From Betaproteobacteria bacterium HGW-Betaproteobacteria-20 (GTDB taxonomy: Bacteria > Pseudomonadota > Gammaproteobacteria > Burkholderiales > Methylophilaceae): DNA of 6,523 nt. The stretch covers positions 1 through 6,523 of the forward strand of contig PHCL01000081.1 of the NCBI GenBank assembly GCA_002842195.1, read 5' to 3'. The notes beneath the pieces were generated by a model, which had not been told where the DNA came from, did not search any database, and saw only the letters and a program-made list of their open reading frames with translations. The position numbers and the translations under genes are program-made. Shown piece after piece: positions 1 through 5,804 of the stretch (position 1 is its first letter; each line of letters begins with the position of its first letter).

Positions 1-1686
1 TAGCTTTGTACCATCTGACGTTTGCGTTGTAATTTCCTGAATCAACTGCATATTATTGGATACTGTAGTCGCAGATGTTGACTGCGCACTGGTTGCTGCA
101 GAGATAGATTGAATAAGTCGCGCTAGATTATTGGTCACCGATTCAATTTCGGTCAGGGCCTGACCCGCAGCATCAGCTACACGCGCGCCCTCAACCACAC
201 CTTCAGTACTTTTCTCCATCGCAGCTACCGCGCCATGCGTATCAGTTTGAATGGTTTTCACAATGGCACTAATTTGTTTAGTCGCCTCAGATGAACGTTC
301 TGCCAAGCGCTGCACCTCTTCCGCAACCACTGTAAATCCGCGCCCTGCCTCACCAGCGGAAGCTGCCTGAATGGCCGCATTCAACGCCAGAATATTAGTT
401 TGTTCAGTAATGTCTGAAATCAATTCAACAATTTCACTAATTTCCTGTGAGCTTTCACCCAAGCGTTTAATTCGTTTTGAGGTTTCCTGAATCTGCGTAC
501 GAATATCGTTCATGCCTGAAATGGTATTTTGTACCGCTTGTGACCCTTGGTTGGCTGCCTGTAACGAACGATTCGCCACCTCAGAAGCCAATGCCGCATT
601 GTTAGACACCTGCAAAATAGAGCGCGTCATATCAGTAACCGCATCTGTTGTTTGCATAATTTGGTCAGATTGCGTTTCAGCCGCAATGAGCAACTGCGCT
701 GAAGTCCCTTGCGCCACCGCAGTAGCTGAAGTTACCTGCTCGGTAGCACGGTTAATCTCAGCTACCAGGTCACGCAAGTTTTCAATCGTATAGTTAATGG
801 AGTCGGCAATCGCACCTGTAATACTGTCGCGCACCTGCGCCTTAACGGTCAAGTCACCATCAGCCAAATCGCCCATTTCATCGAGCAATTGCAAAACAGC
901 CGCCTGGTTGTCTTGGCCTTCCTGCGCAAGCTGACCGGTTAGGGCAATAGACTGCGCAGTTTGCTTTTTACCGTAGAAATACATGAAAACTACCAAAACC
1001 AAGCCTAAAAACAATAAGCCCAACAGCACTAATTTAATAAAATTAGTTTGAGCGGCCAGTAATTTTTTATTTTCAACCTGAACCGCTGCAATAAAAGTAT
1101 TACTGGCTTGCTGGGCCACCTCAAATGCCAAGGTCAAATCAGATAATGGCGCTGATGCCGCAACAGTACCCAGTGGAATCGCCGGTACCAAACGGGTATT
1201 AGCGATTCGGAAAAAGTTATTACCGGCTTGAACCGACGCCTCGAAGGAATCTTTTAGGCTATCATTATTAAGATTTTTCTGCCAATAAGCTGAGCGCTCT
1301 TTAAATAGCGCTTCAAACTTTGCAGCATTAGCCAAGGCTTTATCACGTTTATCATTATTAAAATTAGTAGAGGCTACATAAGCCTGGTTGTAATACGAAA
1401 AGGCATCTACCGGCACCAATAAAGGCGGCAAAACATCCGCGATTAAATCTTGCTGTGCCTTCAATACATTATATACAGGGCCATTCACCCGCACCTGGTT
1501 AATCACCCAAAAGCTCAATGCTGCGAACAGGATAAATGCAATAATTTGCAAATAAAGTTGTCGATAACCAGTACCTGAGCTGTCAGCTTCTGAAGTGCTT
1601 GAGTCAGCAGTTTTTCTTAATAACTTATTAAAAAAGTCACCTATTTGCGGTGGCAAACTTTTTATAGTTGCTAGATTTAATGCCAT
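1..1686 (-). CDS. pilJ: PilJ-type methyl-accepting chemoreceptor of the type IV pilus (Pil-Chp) system, 3' end outside window
   Basis: Inner-membrane chemoreceptor that would signal through the CheW-like PilI and a ChpA/CheA-type kinase to control twitching motility or surface responses. I translated 562 codons, open to the left edge. A serine-rich cytoplasmic N-terminus (1-42) is followed by TM1 (about 44-62), a periplasmic region of about 153 residues (63-215), TM2 (about 219-238), a HAMP-like stretch containing [13 protein letters not shown] (about 269-281), and a long coiled-coil signalling domain. The hairpin tip is clear: [17 protein letters not shown] at about 426-442, then [21 protein letters not shown] (start 445). 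The NAAIQAA and [10 protein letters not shown] wording is typical of PilJ rather than of flagellar MCPs. By symmetry of the hairpin only a few tens of residues are missing. The ATG at 1684-1686 has GGGG six bases upstream (1693-1696). It follows pilI after a 181-bp gap. The periplasmic part looks shorter than in the Pseudomonas protein as I remember it. Confidence 0.93.
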   Translation of the reverse strand, partial: MALNLATIKSLPPQIGDFFNKLLRKTADSSTSEADSSGTGYRQLYLQIIAFILFAALSFWVINQVRVNGPVYNVLKAQQDLIADVLPPLLVPVDAFSYYNQAYVASTNFNNDKRDKALANAAKFEALFKERSAYWQKNLNNDSLKDSFEASVQAGNNFFRIANTRLVPAIPLGTVAASAPLSDLTLAFEVAQQASNTFIAAVQVENKKLLAAQTNFIKLVLLGLLFLGLVLVVFMYFYGKKQTAQSIALTGQLAQEGQDNQAAVLQLLDEMGDLADGDLTVKAQVRDSITGAIADSINYTIENLRDLVAEINRATEQVTSATAVAQGTSAQLLIAAETQSDQIMQTTDAVTDMTRSILQVSNNAALASEVANRSLQAANQGSQAVQNTISGMNDIRTQIQETSKRIKRLGESSQEISEIVELISDITEQTNILALNAAIQAASAGEAGRGFTVVAEEVQRLAERSSEATKQISAIVKTIQTDTHGAVAAMEKSTEGVVEGARVADAAGQALTEIESVTNNLARLIQSISAATSAQSTSATTVSNNMQLIQEITTQTSDGTKL

Positions 1687-1737
1687 TTTTAACCCCAATT
1701 TATGTAATTATGATGCTTTGATAATGAATAAAAATCT

Positions 1738-1777
1738 CAGTGCTTATTTAATTTAATCAGTACTTATTTAATTTAAT
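1738..1777. repeat. Two tandem 20-bp copies in the pilI-pilJ gap
   Basis: Units cagtgcttatttaatttaat (1738-1757) and cagtacttatttaatttaat (1758-1777) abut exactly and differ at one base (g/a at position 5). They lie about 50 bp upstream of the pilJ start, so in the untranslated space before it. Read on the pilJ strand they are A-rich, with phased A/T tracts. Duplication by replication slippage is the simplest origin. An effect on pilJ expression, or use as a protein-binding pair, is possible but unproven. Confidence 0.85.
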
Positions 1778-1783
1778 ATATAG

Positions 1784-1816
1784 CCTTGATACAACAAAAT
1801 GGAATCAAGGTTTTTT
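1784..1816 (+). terminator. Weak hairpin plus T-run, oriented against the surrounding genes
   Basis: CCTTGAT (1784-1790) pairs with ATCAAGG (1804-1810) across a 13-base loop, and six T follow (1811-1816) on the plus strand. As an intrinsic terminator it would act on plus-strand, antisense transcripts, because pilI and pilJ are both on the minus strand. On the minus strand the stem is followed by an AT-rich but not T-run sequence, so it should not fully stop pilI-to-pilJ read-through. The stem is short and AT-rich, so the call is tentative. Confidence 0.3.
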
Positions 1817-1867
1817 ACAAATCCCCCCTGGTCAGGCTTCGCTTCATCGAGGCTGCATTTACCCGGC

Positions 1868-2389
1868 TTATATCGTTGGCTGAATAAAGTGCATATCTTG
1901 CACCAGCGCTCCAACATCAAGCTCAAGCCATTCATTTTTATCAACATCTTCCAAAGCCTGTTTGCTAAATAAAGCTTCACCGTCTTTGTCCGTCTGTTTA
2001 ACCTGCATGCTATCAACACCACGCAAGCCAATCAAACTACCGACCACTAACGCTGCTTGCGTGGTAACTTGTGAGTTTAATAACACAATTCGGCTATTGG
2101 CGGATTTAGCTGTTGGCGGCAACCCCATCAATTGAGCTAAATCTGTAATGTTATACAAATTTCCGCGTACATTTGCAACGCCCAAAAACCAAGGTTGCGT
2201 TAACGGCACTGATTGCAAAGGCGGCATAGGCAACACTTCACTCACGTCATTCAAGTCAATTAACACTCTTTTCGAGCCTACCATTACACCTAAACGCGAT
2301 GTTGAGGTAGTTGCGCCCTGCGCAGTTGCCTCTTTCAGTTTTAAAAGAATCGCTTCCTGAAATTCACGTAAATTTGAGGTTTTAGCCAT
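1868..2389 (-). CDS. pilI: CheW-like adaptor PilI of the Pil-Chp chemosensory system
   Basis: A 173-residue cytoplasmic adaptor expected to couple the PilJ receptor to the histidine kinase of the twitching-motility pathway. After a helical N-terminal extension (about 1-30), a single CheW domain runs from about 31 to 165. It shows RLGVMVGSKRVLIDLNDVSE (32-51) and the family hallmark FLGVANVRGNLYNITDL (68-84), the segment that forms the CheW-receptor/kinase interface. The length is close to that of PilI from Pseudomonas (about 178). The ATG at 2387-2389 has only a poor Shine-Dalgarno (GAATAA), so translation may depend on the pilH gene ending 39 bp upstream. Gene order pilG-pilH-pilI-pilJ supports the name over generic cheW. 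Confidence 0.9.
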   Translation of the reverse strand: MAKTSNLREFQEAILLKLKEATAQGATTSTSRLGVMVGSKRVLIDLNDVSEVLPMPPLQSVPLTQPWFLGVANVRGNLYNITDLAQLMGLPPTAKSANSRIVLLNSQVTTQAALVVGSLIGLRGVDSMQVKQTDKDGEALFSKQALEDVDKNEWLELDVGALVQDMHFIQPTI

Positions 2390-2428
2390 AGTTATTTATT
2401 CAGCTTATTCAATTGTGGTAGCAATCAA

Positions 2429-2794
2429 TTATTCTAAAGTTTTAATTAAGGCTAATAATTCAGCGCTCACCACTGGTTTAGTGATGCAGGCTTTAGCGCC
2501 CATTTTCAAAGCCCATGCCAAATCTGTTGCCTGTGATTTTCCTGTACACAAAATAACCGGAATATGTGCTGTAGCGGGTTCTTTTGTTAGCGTGCGCGTC
2601 ACCTGAAACCCAGTTAAACCCGGCATTACCACATCACACAAAATTAAATCAGGCGGAGTATCTGCCGCTTTAGCCAAGCATTCCTCGCCACTTTCGGCGC
2701 CTGTTACGGTGTAACCTGCAGTTTCTAGCAATTCAGTTAAAAAGAATCGATCCGTTGCAGAATCATCGACTACCAATATATTTTGTATTGCCAT
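2429..2794 (-). CDS. pilH: Response regulator PilH, single receiver domain
   Basis: A stand-alone CheY-like receiver of 121 residues with no output domain, one of the two phosphorylation targets of the Pil-Chp kinase. In Pseudomonas, PilH is tied to pilus retraction or acts as a phosphate sink. All receiver residues are present: acidic pocket D10-D11, phospho-acceptor D54 in LILCDVVMPGLTGFQVTR, switch T84 in VILCTGK, and K106 in ITKPV. PGLTGFQVTRTLTKEP closely matches the PilH pattern, and the length equals the Pseudomonas protein. The ATG (2792-2794) starts 2 bp after the pilG stop, with GAGG/AGAG upstream inside the end of pilG, indicating translational coupling. Cysteines at 39, 53, 83 and 103 are more than I would expect, and C53 and C83 are next to active-site residues. 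Confidence 0.9.
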   Translation of the reverse strand: MAIQNILVVDDSATDRFFLTELLETAGYTVTGAESGEECLAKAADTPPDLILCDVVMPGLTGFQVTRTLTKEPATAHIPVILCTGKSQATDLAWALKMGAKACITKPVVSAELLALIKTLE

Positions 2795-2796
2795 GT

Positions 2797-3240
2797 TTAC
2801 TCTACCTCTTGTTGGTTGACTTGACTGATAGTGGCGTAAGTTTGCACCGCATCTATCAGCGTTTCTTGTGTGAAAGGTTTGGTGAGATATTGATCCGAGC
2901 CCACCATGCGCCCACGGGCACGGTCAAATAAGCCATCTTTGCTGGAAAGCATGATCACTGGGGTGGATTTATAACGCGCATTTCTTTTGATGAGCGAACA
3001 AGTTTGATAACCATCAAGCCTGGGCATCATGATGTCAACAAAAATTATATCGGGATGTTCATTGGATATTTTGGCTAATGCGTCAAAACCATCTTCTGCC
3101 AAAATCACCTGACAACCCGCGTTTTTAAGGAATATCTCAGCACTACGACGGATCGTATTACTGTCATCAATCACCATTACTTTGATGGTGGATAACTGGC
3201 TCAAACTTAATTTTTCCTGGCTTGGCTTTTCCTGATTCAC
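2797..3240 (-). CDS. pilG: Response regulator PilG, single receiver domain, GTG start
   Basis: CheY-like receiver of 147 residues, the first gene of the Pil-Chp operon. In Pseudomonas, PilG promotes pilus extension and cAMP signalling. Numbering from GTG, the acidic pair is D25-D26 (VMVIDDSNTIRRSAE), the phospho-acceptor D69 is in IIFVDIMMPRLDGYQTC, the switch serine is S99 in VIMLSSKDGLFDRARGR, and the lysine is K121 in DQYLTKPF. These blocks are nearly diagnostic of PilG. A poorly conserved N-terminal extension of about 18 residues precedes the domain. An in-frame TTG at 3246 would add two residues, but AGGGGAG (3248-3254) sits 7 bases from the GTG at 3238-3240 and only one base from the TTG, so I prefer GTG. 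No kinase gene is visible; it should lie beyond the left edge after pilJ. Confidence 0.92.
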   Translation of the reverse strand: MNQEKPSQEKLSLSQLSTIKVMVIDDSNTIRRSAEIFLKNAGCQVILAEDGFDALAKISNEHPDIIFVDIMMPRLDGYQTCSLIKRNARYKSTPVIMLSSKDGLFDRARGRMVGSDQYLTKPFTQETLIDAVQTYATISQVNQQEVE

Positions 3241-3247
3241 AAGCAAG

Positions 3248-3254
3248 CTCCCCT
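3248..3254 (-). promoter_or_regulatory. Strong ribosome binding site that decides the pilG start
   Basis: Read on the minus strand this is AGGGGAG, ending 7 bases before GTG at 3240 and 1 base before the alternative TTG at 3246. The spacing selects GTG. Confidence 0.7.
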
Positions 3255-3307
3255 GATTGATGCACTTTAAAACCCCATGTTTTTTATAAGTGCGCTATTT
3301 ATAGTCC

Positions 3308-3337
3308 ATTGTATATATAAAATCATGACATTAGCAA
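3308..3337 (-). promoter_or_regulatory. Candidate sigma-70 promoter for the pilGHIJ operon
   Basis: On the minus strand TTGCTA (3337-3332) and TACAAT (3313-3308) are separated by 18 bp, a fair match to -35 and -10 boxes. Transcription would start near 3301, giving a leader of about 60 bases before the pilG GTG. The surroundings are very AT-rich, so chance matches are likely and other starts are possible. Confidence 0.35.
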
Positions 3338-3395
3338 TAGCATTTAATTTATTACCTTAATATACTTATTGGGATAATATACAGTAATATTATTA

Positions 3396-3425
3396 TTCCT
3401 ACCACCCGAACGGGTAGTATATAAT
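3396..3425 (+). promoter_or_regulatory. Candidate promoter of the FIST gene with a dyad in its spacer
   Basis: A perfect TATAAT at 3420-3425 lies about 75 bp before the FIST start. The -35 position has only a poor match (TTCCTA, 3396-3401, 18-bp spacer), suggesting dependence on an activator. The spacer is filled by the imperfect inverted repeat TACCACCCGAACGGGTAGTA (3400-3419). Its arms are TAC-C-ACCCG and CGGGT-A-GTA around AA, and it is conspicuously GC-rich within AT-rich DNA. A dyad there could bind a repressor or a MerR-style activator. No regulator gene for it is visible in the window. Confidence 0.45.
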
Positions 3426-3457
3426 AAAAAATTAACAATTCAATTACATATTAATAC

Positions 3458-3479
3458 GATGCCTGATAACACAGGCATC
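3458..3479 (+). promoter_or_regulatory. Perfect 8-bp inverted repeat in the FIST leader
   Basis: GATGCCTG (3458-3465) and CAGGCATC (3472-3479) are exact inverted copies around the six-base loop ATAACA. The element ends 8 bases before the Shine-Dalgarno AGAGGAA (3488-3494). If transcription starts near 3432 it forms a hairpin in the 5' leader; as DNA it is a 22-bp operator-like dyad. It has no T-run, so it is not a terminator. Confidence 0.5.
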
Positions 3480-3499
3480 AATACTACAGAGGAATTTAC

Positions 3500-4648
3500 A
3501 TGATAGTAAAACAAGAGTCATTAACCGCTAAAATGGCGTTAAAAGATTTGCCTGTAGCGTCCCCGTTGCCGACGGCTAACCTGGTATTGGTATTTGGTTC
3601 TGTAAAGCGCTTTGGTGACGCCAAGTTGCAAAGCACATTAAAATCACGTTATCCCACCGCGCAAATCATAGGCTGCTCTACTGCTGGTGAAATTACCGCA
3701 GCCGGTGTATTTGATGACAGCTTGCAAATTACGGCCGTTTTGTGGGAAAGAACGGTGCAGCGTGTCACGCATACCAAAATGTCTGGTATGCAGAACTCTT
3801 ATGAAACTGCGGTAGGTTTAGCCCGTCAATTAAAATCATCTGATGATCTGAAAGCGGTGCTGGTCTATTCTGACGGTTTACAAGTGAACGGCTCAGAATT
3901 GCTCGAAGGTTTTAAAAGCGTGTTGGGTGACATACCGCTCATGGGCGGAATGGCTGGGGATGGATTTAATTTTAATCAGACTTTACAGATTTTTAACGAC
4001 ACCATTTCAGATGGTTTAGTGATTGCAGTTGGGTTGTACGGAAAAAATATAGTGGCTGCCACTGGCGTTGGTCGCGGCTGGAAGCCTTATGGTCCACCAC
4101 GCAAAGTGACTAAATCAGATAAAAATATAGTATTGGAGCTTGATGGCAAACCAGCCTTACCTTTATACAACATGTACATTGGCGCGCAGACAGCGAAAGG
4201 TTTGCCAGGCAGCGGCTTGAAATTTCCATTTGCCATTATTGAAGAGGGTAAACGCGATATTGAAAAGATTCGCACATTGCTGGCCATTGACCCCGCCAAC
4301 AATAGCCTAACCTTTGCCGGTAATGTTGCTGAAGGTGAAACGGTACGTTTTTGCCAATCAACACACGATAGACTGGTTGAAGGTGCTGGCGATGCGGCAC
4401 ATTTAGTCACCAATCAAACCAGTACAAATCAAACAGGCCTGGCAATCTGCGTAAGCTGTGTTGGTCGCAAAGGCGTGATGGCAGAACTAGTTGCGGATGA
4501 AGTGAAACTGGTACAGCAAATTTTAGGCCCACAAACCTCTTTAACCGGTTTCTATTCTTATGGTGAGTTTTCACCACGTCCGGATACCATTGATAGCGTA
4601 CTGCACAACCAAACCATGACGATTGGTTATTTGAGCGAGACTTATTAA
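3500..4648 (+). CDS. FIST-domain sensory protein (FIST_N plus FIST_C)
   Basis: A 382-residue soluble protein of the FIST family, predicted ligand-sensing modules found in signal-transduction proteins and proposed from genomic context to bind small molecules such as amino acids. No signal peptide or membrane segment is seen. FIST_N spans about 25-215: LVLVFGSVKRFGD (28-40), the hallmark IIGCSTAGEI (56-65), VLVYSDGLQVNGSELLEGF (120-138), MGGMAGDG (148-155) and GVGRGWKPYGP (189-199). FIST_C follows to about 365, ending in the typical GFYSYGEFSP (350-359). It is a stand-alone FIST protein, with no fused kinase, GGDEF or MCP domain. The ATG has AGAGGAA at a 5-base spacing. It is transcribed divergently from pilG with a shared control region of about 260 bp and closed by its own terminator, so it is a single-gene unit. 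A link to Pil-Chp signalling is inferred from position only. Confidence 0.88.
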   Translation: MIVKQESLTAKMALKDLPVASPLPTANLVLVFGSVKRFGDAKLQSTLKSRYPTAQIIGCSTAGEITAAGVFDDSLQITAVLWERTVQRVTHTKMSGMQNSYETAVGLARQLKSSDDLKAVLVYSDGLQVNGSELLEGFKSVLGDIPLMGGMAGDGFNFNQTLQIFNDTISDGLVIAVGLYGKNIVAATGVGRGWKPYGPPRKVTKSDKNIVLELDGKPALPLYNMYIGAQTAKGLPGSGLKFPFAIIEEGKRDIEKIRTLLAIDPANNSLTFAGNVAEGETVRFCQSTHDRLVEGAGDAAHLVTNQTSTNQTGLAICVSCVGRKGVMAELVADEVKLVQQILGPQTSLTGFYSYGEFSPRPDTIDSVLHNQTMTIGYLSETY

Positions 4649-4715
4649 CGTAACTGTTTCACACAACCGTAAAAGACCATAATAAAACAATGGGTTATAA
4701 TGGTTAAAATTATCT

Positions 4716-4748
4716 AAACGCTCAGTGCAAACTGAGCGTTTTTGTTTT
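4716..4748 (+). terminator. Intrinsic terminator after the FIST gene
   Basis: AAACGCTCAGT (4716-4726) and ACTGAGCGTTT (4731-4741) form an 11-bp perfect stem capped by GCAA, a stable GNRA tetraloop. The T-rich tail TTTTTGTTTT spans 4739-4748 and overlaps the end of the stem. It separates the FIST gene from tpx, which therefore needs its own promoter within 4749-4810; I see no confident one there. Confidence 0.9.
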
Positions 4749-4810
4749 ATGATACGTAAACAGCACTTAAAGTCGTTCAATTAACAATACCATTCAGATA
4801 GGGAGTCATC

Positions 4811-5314
4811 ATGGCAAACGCAGTCACATTAAAGGGTAATCCAGTTGAACTATCAGGCACCTTGCCCAAGGCAGGGGCCAATGCCTTGAATTTCACGCTT
4901 GTAGATAAGGCCTTGCAAGATGTTACATTGGAAAACTTTGCTGGAAAGCGCAAGGTACTCAATATATTTCCAAGTATTGATACGCCAACCTGTGCATCTT
5001 CTGTTCGCGCATTTAACCAGCGTGCAGGCAGTCTGGAAAATACCGTTGTACTCAACATTTCAGCTGATTTACCTTTTGCACAAACCCGCTTTTGCGCGGC
5101 CGAAGGCTTGGAAAATGTACAAAACTTATCAACCATGCGCGGTCGCGACTTTTTAATAAACTATGGTTTATTGATTAGAACCACAAAATTAGCGGGTCTG
5201 GCAGCACGCGCAGTGTTGGTATTAGACGAAAATAATGTAATCAAATATATTGAATTAGTGAACGAAATCACGCAAGAGCCTGATTATGATGCGGCGTTAG
5301 CGGCACTAAAATAA
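4811..5314 (+). CDS. tpx: Thiol peroxidase Tpx (atypical 2-Cys peroxiredoxin)
   Basis: A 167-residue thioredoxin-fold peroxidase that reduces hydrogen peroxide and alkyl hydroperoxides using thioredoxin. The peroxidatic site is [17 protein letters not shown] (53-68...), with T58 and C61 of the TxxC motif. The resolving cysteine is C94 in RFCAAEG, so the disulfide forms within one subunit, and R132 occupies the place of the catalytic arginine. The positions agree almost exactly with E. coli Tpx (C61, C95), and the length is the usual 165-168. GGGAG (4801-4805) lies 5 bases before the ATG. It stands alone: a terminator precedes it and the next gene converges. In E. coli, Tpx is described as periplasmic or cytoplasmic depending on the source; no signal peptide is visible here, so cytoplasmic action is assumed. 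Confidence 0.96.
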   Translation: MANAVTLKGNPVELSGTLPKAGANALNFTLVDKALQDVTLENFAGKRKVLNIFPSIDTPTCASSVRAFNQRAGSLENTVVLNISADLPFAQTRFCAAEGLENVQNLSTMRGRDFLINYGLLIRTTKLAGLAARAVLVLDENNVIKYIELVNEITQEPDYDAALAALK

Positions 5315-5349
5315 GTCATTAAAACACGCAGATAACTACGAGAGAGAAA

Positions 5350-5392
5350 CGATGCTCTGTGAGCCGCTTCCAGAGCGGCTCACAGAGCATCG
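5350..5392 (-). terminator. Long perfect GC-rich hairpin between convergent genes
   Basis: Positions 5350-5368 and 5374-5392 form a 19-bp perfect stem (arm CGATGCTCTGTGAGCCGCT) with the five-base loop TCCAG. On the minus strand, 20 bases after the pyrophosphohydrolase stop, the stem is followed by TTTCTCTCTC, a modest U-rich tail, so it probably ends the minus-strand operon. On the plus strand the tail is CCCATGAAGC, poor for a terminator, though such a stem could still block transcripts or 3' exonucleases after tpx. Each arm contains its own small palindrome GCTCtgtGAGC. The stem is longer and more perfect than usual for a terminator, so a REP-like dispersed repeat is an alternative. Confidence 0.6.
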
Positions 5393-5412
5393 CCCATGAA
5401 GCCTATTCAAAT

Positions 5413-5775
5413 CTACTGATAATCCGTATATTTATTATTTTTACCGCGCGCTTTTTCAACAGGATATTTCAGTGCATTCAGCGCTATTTTTTTATTCGCG
5501 GCTTCAATTAAGTCAATATCCAACACTTGCGCAATTCTGAGTAAATATACGAAAGTATCCGCCAACTCATGGCCAACCTGTTCACGCTTTGCGTCAGATA
5601 ATACATGACTTTCTGCCTCCGTATCCCACTGAAAATGCTCAACTAGTTCTGCGGCTTCTACGATCATTGCCATTGATAGATTTTTAGGTGAATGGAACTG
5701 TGCCCAATCACGTTCATCTACGAATTGTTGCAGTTTTTGTTTTAACAATTCTAAAGAATCTGGCGTATTTGTCAT
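5413..5775 (-). CDS. MazG-like / DCTPP1-type nucleotide pyrophosphohydrolase
   Basis: A 120-residue all-alpha NTP pyrophosphatase that would hydrolyse a (d)NTP, probably a non-canonical or cytidine-type dNTP, to the monophosphate and pyrophosphate as housecleaning. The fold's Mg-binding pattern is present: E40 and E43 in VEAAELVEHFQW (39-50), then E70 and D73 in GHELADTFVYLLRIA (68-82). DWAQFHSPKNL (23-33) and the C-terminal NALKYPVEKARGKNNKYTD resemble human DCTPP1 (RS21-C6), which has FHxPRNL, FQW and KYTE in the same order. It is a single small domain, not the two-domain housekeeping MazG. Its ATG is 29 bp downstream of the methyltransferase stop on the same strand, so the two are likely co-transcribed. 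A GAGAG about 9 bases upstream serves as Shine-Dalgarno. Substrate choice cannot be read from sequence. Confidence 0.88.
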   Translation of the reverse strand: MTNTPDSLELLKQKLQQFVDERDWAQFHSPKNLSMAMIVEAAELVEHFQWDTEAESHVLSDAKREQVGHELADTFVYLLRIAQVLDIDLIEAANKKIALNALKYPVEKARGKNNKYTDYQ

Positions 5776-5804
5776 GGGTGTACTCTCAACTATTTTCTAT
5801 TGCG

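Noticed and set aside
512..793. Plus-strand open frame of 93 codons
   Set aside because: It lies wholly inside pilJ on the other strand; the composition is a shadow of the alanine/serine/threonine-rich coiled coil, with no recognisable domain.
1768..2031. Minus-strand open frame of 87 codons overlapping the end of pilI
   Set aside because: It is out of frame with pilI, mostly inside it, and resembles no family. It runs into the tandem repeat.
2148..2606. Two plus-strand open frames (70 and 63 codons) opposite pilI and pilH
   Set aside because: Shadows of the well-supported CheW and receiver genes; no ribosome sites or domains.
3262..3293. Imperfect hairpin GCACTT...AAGTGC in the pilG leader
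   Set aside because: Six-base stem with a 20-base interior that only partly pairs; expected by chance in such AT-rich DNA.
3375..3392. AT-only dyad TAATAT-ACAGTA-ATATTA upstream of the FIST promoter
   Set aside because: Real symmetry, but made only of A and T in an AT-rich stretch, so too weak to call an operator.
4087..4413. Minus-strand frame of 108 codons inside the FIST gene
   Set aside because: Antisense shadow of the conserved FIST coding sequence.
4673..4701. TATAAT at 4696-4701 between the FIST stop and its terminator
   Set aside because: No -35 match at the right distance, and transcription would meet the terminator within about 15 bases.
4571..4780. Minus-strand frame of 69 codons over the FIST end and terminator
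   Set aside because: It would be translated through the intrinsic terminator stem and shows no family features.
4777..5156. Frames of 119 (minus) and 78 (plus) codons overlapping tpx
   Set aside because: Both are shadows of tpx, whose catalytic residues are fully conserved.
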